DNA of 12,312 bases from an uncultured Burkholderiaceae bacterium. Its GTDB lineage: Bacteria; Pseudomonadota; Gammaproteobacteria; Burkholderiales; Burkholderiaceae. The translations under genes and the position numbers were made by a program. Each line of letters opens with the position of its first letter. Position 1 is the first letter of the stretch. The stretch covers positions 1-12,312 of the forward strand of contig CALMPB010000053.1 in assembly GCA_937871985.1 (NCBI GenBank), in the 5' to 3' direction. Under the pieces are notes generated by a model, which had not been told where the DNA came from, searched no databases, and saw nothing but the letters and a program-made list of their open reading frames with translations. Shown one piece after another: positions 7,698-12,312 of this stretch.

Positions 7698-8522
7698 CTA
7701 CGCTTTGCACCCACTCAAAAGGTCAACCAACAACTCCGCGGCCTGAGTGCCAGCCAAGCCCAGGTCACGGACGCTGCTCATGTGATTGGTCGCTATAAGG
7801 CTTGTGCGAGAAACGACCAGTCCCTGCTTTTCAAGCCTATCTGCGAAACACGCGGCTTGACTGTGAAAGGGCAGTGTTTCGTCGGCTCCGACCGCAATCT
7901 CGACATGGACAGCCGGATCGAAGCCGTGATTGATTGGTGAATACCCCTCAACGTCTTCATCTGTGATGGCTATTTCGTTGGCGAGAAATGATGTTTGCAA
8001 CGGCTTCAAATCGTAAATCCCGCCTAGTAGCAGCGCGCCCTTAATACCCGATGGTCGGCCGTCGTCATCGAAAAGCATCGTTGAAAGGTGCGCGCCGGCC
8101 GAATGGCCGCTAACCGTCAACATGCCGGGGTCGCCGCCGTGGATTGCGATATGTTCGTCAACCCATCGCCTGGCGCGGCGAACTTGTTCGATGATAGTGC
8201 TCATCCTGACCGCCGGCATAAGCGCGTAGCCCAGGATGACGGCTATCGCTCCGGCTTTGGTTACTGTCTCAGCCACGTAGGAATAATCGCTTTTCGAGAA
8301 CATGCGCCAATAGCCGCCGTGAATGAAGACATGCACGGGCAACTGATCGCGAATGCCTTCCGGGAAAAACAGGTCAAGGGTTTCGCTGCGGTCGGCTCCG
8401 TAAGCCAAGTCGGCGATCATCGGAAGCCTCCCCCTGACCTCGGCGCTTCTGCGGCGGATCTCGGCCACGATGTCGTCGAAGTCAGTGACATGATCACGGG
8501 TGCGGAACGGATCTTTCGGCAT
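7698..8522 (-). CDS. Alpha/beta hydrolase of the HGGYW (kynurenine formamidase-like) group
   Basis: A 274-residue cytoplasmic hydrolase. The oxyanion motif HGGYW (68-72) and nucleophile Ser141 in GHSAG are clear. Likely partners are Asp214 in VGADET and His247 in TNHMSSV. The HGGYW variant of HGGG is typical of the BNA7/arylformamidase-like group, which cleaves N-formyl amides, carbamates or small esters. The length fits the family. It is the last gene of the operon and starts at the aldehyde dehydrogenase stop: a GTG at 8534 overlaps that TGA, while the chosen ATG at 8522 follows GAGAGGG closely. Either start is possible. In context it may open the substrate (ester, lactone or amide) to give the hydroxy compound oxidised by the two dehydrogenases. 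Its GC is visibly lower (about 47-62% in sampled 60-base blocks) than that of the aldehyde dehydrogenase gene (about 70%), which may mean a separate origin. No tryptophan-degradation genes are nearby, so a true kynurenine formamidase role is doubtful. Confidence 0.85.
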   Translation of the reverse strand: MPKDPFRTRDHVTDFDDIVAEIRRRSAEVRGRLPMIADLAYGADRSETLDLFFPEGIRDQLPVHVFIHGGYWRMFSKSDYSYVAETVTKAGAIAVILGYALMPAVRMSTIIEQVRRARRWVDEHIAIHGGDPGMLTVSGHSAGAHLSTMLFDDDGRPSGIKGALLLGGIYDLKPLQTSFLANEIAITDEDVEGYSPINHGFDPAVHVEIAVGADETLPFHSQAACFADRLEKQGLVVSRTSLIATNHMSSVRDLGLAGTQAAELLVDLLSGCKA

Positions 8523-8530
8523 CTGCCCTC

Positions 8531-10018
8531 TCACATCGTTACGGCGATGTACTTCGCTTCCATGAACTCGGCTATGCCATGCTTCTGACCGCCTTCGCGC
8601 CCGAGGCCGCTTTGCTTGACACCGCCGAAGGGCGCCGCCGGGTCCGACATCAGTCCGCGATTGAGCGCGATCATGCCGGAGTCGATCTTGGAGGCCATGC
8701 GCATGCCCTTGGCCAAGTCTCGGGTGTAGATGTAGGCGGCCAAGCCGTACTCGGTGTCGTTGGCTCGCGCAATTGCCTCCGCCTCATCCTTGAAGCAACT
8801 GATGGGCGCCACGGGCCCGAAGATCTCCTCATGCGCCATTACCGAATCCGGAGGGACGTGGGCGAGCACCGTCGGGGGGTAGAAGAAGCCCTTGTATGCG
8901 GGGAGGGCGCCGCCGCACAGGACCTTGGCGCCGCGCGTCACCGCGTCTTGGACAAGGCGGTCTATCTTGAAGACGGCCTTCCTGGTGATCATCGGACCGC
9001 ATTCGGTGTCCGCATCCGTGCCAGGACCGACATGGAGCGCTGCCATGCGTCTGCGCAGGCCCTCGGCGAAGGCGTCGTGAATGCCGGCCTGCACGTAGAG
9101 CCGGTTGGCGGCCGTGCAGGCCTCGCCGGCATTGCGCATCTTGGCGATCATGGCGCCTTCAAGGGCGGCCTCCAGATCAGCGTCATCAAAGACGATGAAC
9201 GGAGCGTTCCCGCCAAGTTCCATGGACGAGGAGATGACGTGCTTCGCAGCCTCGGCCAGGAGCAATCGTCCCACACCGGTCGAGCCGGTGAACGACAGCT
9301 TGCGCACGCGCGCATCGGACAGCATGGCCGCGGTCAGCGGTCCCGGATCTGAGGTGGTGACGACGTTTACCACACCGGGCGGCACGCCCGCTTCTTCATA
9401 CAAAGCGGCAAGCGCGTATGCCGTTAATGGTGTCTCGCTAGCGGGTTTAAGGATCACGGTGCAGCCTGCGGCGAGCGCCGGCGCAATTTTGCGCGTCGCC
9501 ATGGCGGCCGGGAAATTCCACGGCGTGATCAGGACGCAGATGCCGATGGGCTGGTAGTCCACGACGATCCGGTTTGCGCCGGACGGCGCAAGGCCGAACT
9601 CGCCGCTTATGCGAACCGCCTCCTCGGCGTTCCAGCGAAAAAACTCGGCCGCATAGGCGACTTCGCCTCGCGCGTCGCGCAGGGCCTTGCCGTTCTCCAG
9701 CGAGATCAGCGCGGCCAAGGTTTCGGCGCGTTCCGTCATCAATTCGAAACAGCGCCGCAGGATCTCCGAGCGTCGACGCGGCGGGGTTTCGCGCCACGCT
9801 TCGGCCGCGGCTGCGGCTGCGTCCACCGCATCGGCGGCGTCGCCGAGCGTCGCGTCCGGCACCGCCGCGATCACGGCCTCGGTCGAAGGATCAACCACTT
9901 CGATGAAACGGCCGTCGGACGCCGGCCGCCACTTTCCGCCGATATAGAGGCCGTGGGTGAAGGTGGTGTAATCGGACATATCTTGATCCTGGTCGAATTG
10001 GTCTTGGAGGATGTTCAT
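8531..10018 (-). CDS. NAD(P)-dependent aldehyde dehydrogenase, succinate-semialdehyde dehydrogenase class
   Basis: A 495-residue enzyme oxidising an aldehyde to its carboxylic acid. The family residues are all present: Asn168 in PWNFPAAM, Lys191 in ILKPASETP, the cofactor loop FTGSTGVG (243-250), general base Glu267 in MELGGNAPF and nucleophile Cys301 in GEACTAANR. The EEIFGPV and FGGVKQSGLGREGG motifs near the C-terminus complete the fold. GEACTAANRLYV and the overall pattern resemble GabD-like succinate- or glutarate-semialdehyde dehydrogenases, but substrate cannot be read from sequence. The ATG at 10018 has GGAG 8 bases upstream. An internal ATG at 9979 with AGGA at 7 bases would remove 13 residues of a Q/D-rich extension (MNILQDQFDQDQD) and is a real alternative. 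It follows the alcohol dehydrogenase by 15 bp and overlaps or abuts the hydrolase, so the three are surely one transcript. Confidence 0.94.
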   Translation of the reverse strand: MNILQDQFDQDQDMSDYTTFTHGLYIGGKWRPASDGRFIEVVDPSTEAVIAAVPDATLGDAADAVDAAAAAAEAWRETPPRRRSEILRRCFELMTERAETLAALISLENGKALRDARGEVAYAAEFFRWNAEEAVRISGEFGLAPSGANRIVVDYQPIGICVLITPWNFPAAMATRKIAPALAAGCTVILKPASETPLTAYALAALYEEAGVPPGVVNVVTTSDPGPLTAAMLSDARVRKLSFTGSTGVGRLLLAEAAKHVISSSMELGGNAPFIVFDDADLEAALEGAMIAKMRNAGEACTAANRLYVQAGIHDAFAEGLRRRMAALHVGPGTDADTECGPMITRKAVFKIDRLVQDAVTRGAKVLCGGALPAYKGFFYPPTVLAHVPPDSVMAHEEIFGPVAPISCFKDEAEAIARANDTEYGLAAYIYTRDLAKGMRMASKIDSGMIALNRGLMSDPAAPFGGVKQSGLGREGGQKHGIAEFMEAKYIAVTM

Positions 10019-10033
10019 GGATTTGACTCCAGC

Positions 10034-11260
10034 TCACACGGTGCCCGGTGCGGCCTGACCTTCATAGGCGGCTTTGACCAGGCTGCGCATCGAGGCGATG
10101 TCGAAGGGTCGCGGATTATTCTTGATCAGCCGGTCGATGCCCAGCGCTTGCTCGGCCGTCCAGTCGATCTTGTCTTCGGCAAGCCCCAGTTCGGCCAGAG
10201 TTGGGGTGATGCCGATGGCGCGGAATAGGCGGGCAATCTCATCGATTGTGGCCTGCGCCAGGCTCTGGACATTGTGGCCTTGGCCGGACAGGCCAAGAGC
10301 AATTCCGATCTCGCCGATCTCCGTCGCCGCGACGGGTAGATTGTAACGCATGACATAGGGAAGCATGGTGGCGACGCCGAGCCCATGCGGGGTGTGGGTC
10401 AGCGCGCCAACCGGATACTGCACGGCGTGCGCAGCAGCGGTTCCGGCGGTGCCGAAGGCGCAGCCTGCGGCGAGCGCGCCCATCATGACGTCGGCGCGGG
10501 CCGCTTCATCCGAGCCGTCGCGGCAAGCGGTTTCCAGGCTGCGGCCCAGCAGCTTGATCGCCAAGAGCGCGAAATGATCCGTCAATGCGCTCTTTCCGAT
10601 GAAAACGTGTTCTTGCGGCAGGTCGGCATCGACGCCGCGTTTCGAAGCGGTGAATGCTTCGATGGCATGGGTCAACGCGTCTGCGCCCGCGATGGCGGTC
10701 AGCGATGGCGGGCACGTCGCGGTCAGGTCGGGATCGCAAAGCGCCACCGCTGCTATCAGATACGGGCTCGATATGCCCACTTTGAGCGTGCGGTCCGGAT
10801 CGGAGATCACCGCGACCGGGGTGACTTCCGAACCCGTGCCGGCTGTCGTCGGCACGGCGATGACGGGAAGGGTAGGCCCGGGGACCTTGAACTCGCCATA
10901 GTAGTCTTGGAGCTGGCCGCCGTGGCTAAGCAGTAGCGCGGCGCATTTGGCCATGTCGAGGCAGCTGCCGCCGCCGATGCCGATGACCAGGTCCGGCCTG
11001 AAGGCCTTCGCCTCGGCGATGCAGGTCGACACGCTGTCGCGCGGCACATCGGGCAATGTCCTGTCATAAACTAGCGTCTCGACCGAAGCGACTTTCAAAC
11101 CGGCGAGGATTTCGACGAATTCAGGCGTCTGTGACAGGCGCTCGTCCGTGCAGATGAAGGCGCGACTGCCGTGGCGTGCCGCGATCGCCGGCAGCGCGCG
11201 GCGCTGGCCTTTGCCGAACAGGATTTCGCGCGGAAGGCGCGCTGCTGCAAACAGGGTCAT
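10034..11260 (-). CDS. Iron-type (group III) alcohol dehydrogenase, possible hydroxy-acid dehydrogenase
   Basis: A 408-residue NAD(P)-dependent dehydrogenase. The nucleotide-binding loop GIGGGSCLDMAK (94-105) and PTTAGTGSEVTP (137-148) are intact. The four expected metal ligands are Asp194 and His198 (GADALTHAIEAF), His278 (AAAHAVQYPVG) and His292 (THTPHG), with the spacing seen in E. coli FucO. At the FucO His267 position this protein has Tyr282, as I recall for the AAHAxQYPVGALTHTxHG subgroup. Such enzymes oxidise primary alcohols or omega-hydroxy acids such as 4-hydroxybutyrate to aldehydes. Here the aldehyde would go to the dehydrogenase encoded next in the operon. The start is supported by AAAGGA about 10 bases upstream. 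It is the first gene of the operon and is divergent from a FadR-type regulator, which presumably controls it. 4-hydroxybutyrate dehydrogenase is the most attractive specific guess, at low certainty. Confidence 0.93.
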   Translation of the reverse strand: MTLFAAARLPREILFGKGQRRALPAIAARHGSRAFICTDERLSQTPEFVEILAGLKVASVETLVYDRTLPDVPRDSVSTCIAEAKAFRPDLVIGIGGGSCLDMAKCAALLLSHGGQLQDYYGEFKVPGPTLPVIAVPTTAGTGSEVTPVAVISDPDRTLKVGISSPYLIAAVALCDPDLTATCPPSLTAIAGADALTHAIEAFTASKRGVDADLPQEHVFIGKSALTDHFALLAIKLLGRSLETACRDGSDEAARADVMMGALAAGCAFGTAGTAAAHAVQYPVGALTHTPHGLGVATMLPYVMRYNLPVAATEIGEIGIALGLSGQGHNVQSLAQATIDEIARLFRAIGITPTLAELGLAEDKIDWTAEQALGIDRLIKNNPRPFDIASMRSLVKAAYEGQAAPGTV

Positions 11261-11346
11261 GGGGTTGTGGTCCTTTGGGTAGAAAGGGGCGGCCGCGAAA
11301 AGAGGCCGGCCGATGGGCTCGGTTAAGTGCTTCAGGCTATTCAGCT

Positions 11347-11370
11347 ATCCTCTATAAAATCGTATAGGAT
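11347..11370. promoter_or_regulatory. AT-rich imperfect palindrome, candidate operator of the FadR-type regulator
   Basis: ATCCTCTATA (11347-11356) and TATAGGAT (11363-11370) form an inverted repeat with a two-base difference in one arm, around a 6-base centre. It is the only AT-rich block in the gap between the divergent regulator and the alcohol dehydrogenase. FadR-type regulators usually bind short inverted repeats in such gaps. The assignment to this regulator rests on position. Confidence 0.45.
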
Positions 11371-11389
11371 ATAGTATTGAATTGGCCAA
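11361..11389 (-). promoter_or_regulatory. Possible housekeeping-type promoter of the dehydrogenase-hydrolase operon
   Basis: On the minus strand TTGGCC (11389-11384), 17 bases and TATACG (11366-11361) resemble a sigma-70-type promoter with 4 of 6 matches in each box. The -10 box lies inside the palindrome at 11347-11370, so binding there would block transcription. The long leader (about 95 bases) and modest matches keep confidence low. Confidence 0.3.
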
Positions 11390-11428
11390 AGCATCGTGGT
11401 AGGGCTTGTTCCTGTCAAGAGGTGACGT

Positions 11429-12127
11429 ATGGAAAATCCTGGCCAGATGGCTGATACCGAAGCTCGCCCCGGCGGCCGCATCCAGCGCGCCAACAGTCTG
11501 GCCGGCGACGTCTATGAAGCGATCTTCGCGCAACTGATGTCGCTGAAGATCCCGCCGGGGTCGCGGATCACCGTGGACAACCTAGTGCGCGAATTCGACG
11601 TGTCGCACACGCCGATCCGCGAGGCCCTAGGCCGGCTGGAAGGCGAGGGGCTCGTGATCAAGACCCATCTGATCGGCTTCCGCGCCGCGCCGCAGATCAC
11701 GCGCCGTCGGTTCGACGAGCTCTATGAACTGCGCCTGCTACTCGAGCCCGCCGCCGCGGCCAAGGCGACCGCGACGTTGGACGCGGAGCGGCTCGCTATG
11801 CTTCAGGAAGCAGCCGGCGTGATGGCCAGGCGGGTCGGGAAGGACGAGCGCCTGCGCTATTCCAACTTTGCCAGGCAGGACGCGATCTTCCACGACAAGA
11901 TTATGGAATTCGCCCAAAACGAACTCATTCGCGAAACGCTGAACCATCAGCACACGCATTTCCACATCTTCCGCCTGATGTACCATTCGCGCGTCACCGA
12001 GGAGGCGCTCGACGAACATGAGGCGATCCTGGCGGCCTTCACCTCCGGCGATGCGGATGCGGCCGCGAGGGCCATGCGGGTCCATATCGAGAATTCGCGC
12101 GACCGGCTCCTGCCAGCTTTCGAGTAA
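11429..12127 (+). CDS. GntR-family transcriptional regulator, FadR subfamily (FCD domain)
   Basis: A 232-residue DNA-binding regulator. Residues 20-90 form the GntR winged helix, with SHTPIREALGRLEGEGLV as recognition region and wing. Residues 92-225 are the all-helical FCD ligand domain. Its metal site can be traced as Asp151 and His155 (DAIFH), His197 (DEHEAILAAF) and His219 (RVHIENS), so a metal-bound carboxylate ligand is likely, as in other FadR members. The ATG has AGAGGTGA just upstream. It is divergent from the alcohol/aldehyde dehydrogenase-hydrolase operon and lies 8 bp before an ABC transporter ATPase gene. It therefore probably controls both uptake and breakdown, most often in this family as a repressor released by the substrate or a pathway acid. 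Ligand and sign of control are inferred. Confidence 0.92.
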   Translation: MENPGQMADTEARPGGRIQRANSLAGDVYEAIFAQLMSLKIPPGSRITVDNLVREFDVSHTPIREALGRLEGEGLVIKTHLIGFRAAPQITRRRFDELYELRLLLEPAAAAKATATLDAERLAMLQEAAGVMARRVGKDERLRYSNFARQDAIFHDKIMEFAQNELIRETLNHQHTHFHIFRLMYHSRVTEEALDEHEAILAAFTSGDADAAARAMRVHIENSRDRLLPAFE

Positions 12128-12135
12128 TCCTTTCA

Positions 12136-12312
12136 ATGTCGATTGCCCCTCGTCTCGACAGAGATATCGTTGCTGCGCCGACAGATGGCAGGCCGGTCGG
12201 TCCTGCGGTGCTTCGCGCCGCGGGCCTTTCCAAGCAGTTCGGCGGCGTCACCGTCCTGGCGGATGTGACGCTCGATGTCCTGCCCGGCGAGATCCACGCG
12301 ATCATAGGTGAG
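12136..12312 (+). CDS. ABC transporter ATP-binding protein, sugar-import (RbsA/MglA) type, N-terminal fragment
   Basis: Only the first 59 codons are in the window. After a variable N-terminus of about 28 residues the sequence reads LRAAGLSKQFGGVTVLADVT and then LDVLPGEIHAIIGE, which is the strand just before the Walker A motif (expected next: N-G-A-G-K-S). The spelling LSKxFGGVxVLxDV and GEIHAIIGE is typical of ATPases that energise carbohydrate or polyol uptake (RbsA/MglA class, usually two fused ATPase halves). Branched-chain amino-acid (LivG-like) ATPases are a second possibility. The gene starts 8 bp after the regulator stop, probably in the same transcript, with no strong ribosome site, so coupling is likely. 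It suggests that the pathway's substrate is imported by an ABC system encoded just beyond the window. Confidence 0.85.
   Translation, partial: MSIAPRLDRDIVAAPTDGRPVGPAVLRAAGLSKQFGGVTVLADVTLDVLPGEIHAIIGE

Noticed and set aside
7698..8522. Calling the hydrolase a true kynurenine formamidase (kynB)
   Set aside because: The HGGYW motif fits the group, but no other tryptophan-catabolism gene is nearby and the operon partners suggest a different substrate.
8579..9352. A 257-codon plus-strand open frame opposite the aldehyde dehydrogenase
   Set aside because: It lies wholly antisense to a gene with all catalytic motifs; long antisense frames are expected in GC-rich coding DNA.
10034..11260. Calling the iron-type dehydrogenase a maleylacetate reductase
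   Set aside because: The metal-ligand set and GALTHTPHG pattern fit metal-dependent alcohol/hydroxy-acid dehydrogenases, and no aromatic ring-cleavage genes are seen.

Overview
The window looks like chromosome from an alphaproteobacterium, most likely a member of the Hyphomicrobiales (rhizobia and relatives). This rests on the high-GC coding regions, an HWE-type histidine kinase, a DUF4142 protein next to a large-subunit catalase, and two sites resembling promoters of the alphaproteobacterial general-stress sigma factor EcfG. No rRNA or tRNA gene and no CRISPR array was seen. The species cannot be fixed from the sequence.

Region 1 (1-2215), signalling. The last codons of a probable CheR-type methyltransferase overlap a stand-alone CheB methylesterase domain. 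Next comes a protein with an N-terminal receiver and a C-terminal HWE histidine kinase. These three read rightward and look like one operon. A single-domain response regulator faces them on the minus strand and is a plausible partner.

Region 2 (2457-6134), stress. A two-gene minus-strand operon encodes a secreted DUF4142 protein with a PepSY-like tail and a YflT-type stress protein with a glycine-rich hydrophobic core. It ends at a perfect 9-bp hairpin. A KatE-type catalase is transcribed divergently. The 179-bp gap between them carries one GGAAC-N16-xxTT site in each direction, so peroxide removal and the envelope/stress proteins may be switched on together. The HWE kinase of region 1 belongs to a class that often feeds this response, but a direct link is inference.

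Region 3 (6135-7697), decayed DNA of lower GC. It holds a broken GFA-family (glutathione-dependent formaldehyde-activating enzyme-like) gene on the minus strand. That gene has an in-frame stop, a one-base deletion and a 16-bp tandem duplication. About 550 bp without an assignable gene follow, and then the C-terminal relic of a tyrosine recombinase on the plus strand that stops 5 bp short of the next gene. This looks like the scar of an old mobile-element boundary.

Region 4 (7698-12312), catabolism. A minus-strand operon encodes an iron-type alcohol dehydrogenase, an aldehyde dehydrogenase of the succinate-semialdehyde class, and an alpha/beta hydrolase of the HGGYW (kynurenine formamidase-like) group. 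A divergent FadR-type GntR regulator lies across a 168-bp gap containing an AT-rich imperfect palindrome. It is followed 8 bp later by the start of an ABC sugar-type ATPase that runs off the window. The arrangement suggests an inducible pathway: uptake, hydrolysis of an ester, lactone or amide, oxidation of the alcohol to an aldehyde, and oxidation of the aldehyde to an acid. The logic parallels the Agrobacterium blcABC (attKLM) gamma-butyrolactone operon with a different hydrolase and regulator. The real substrate is not known.
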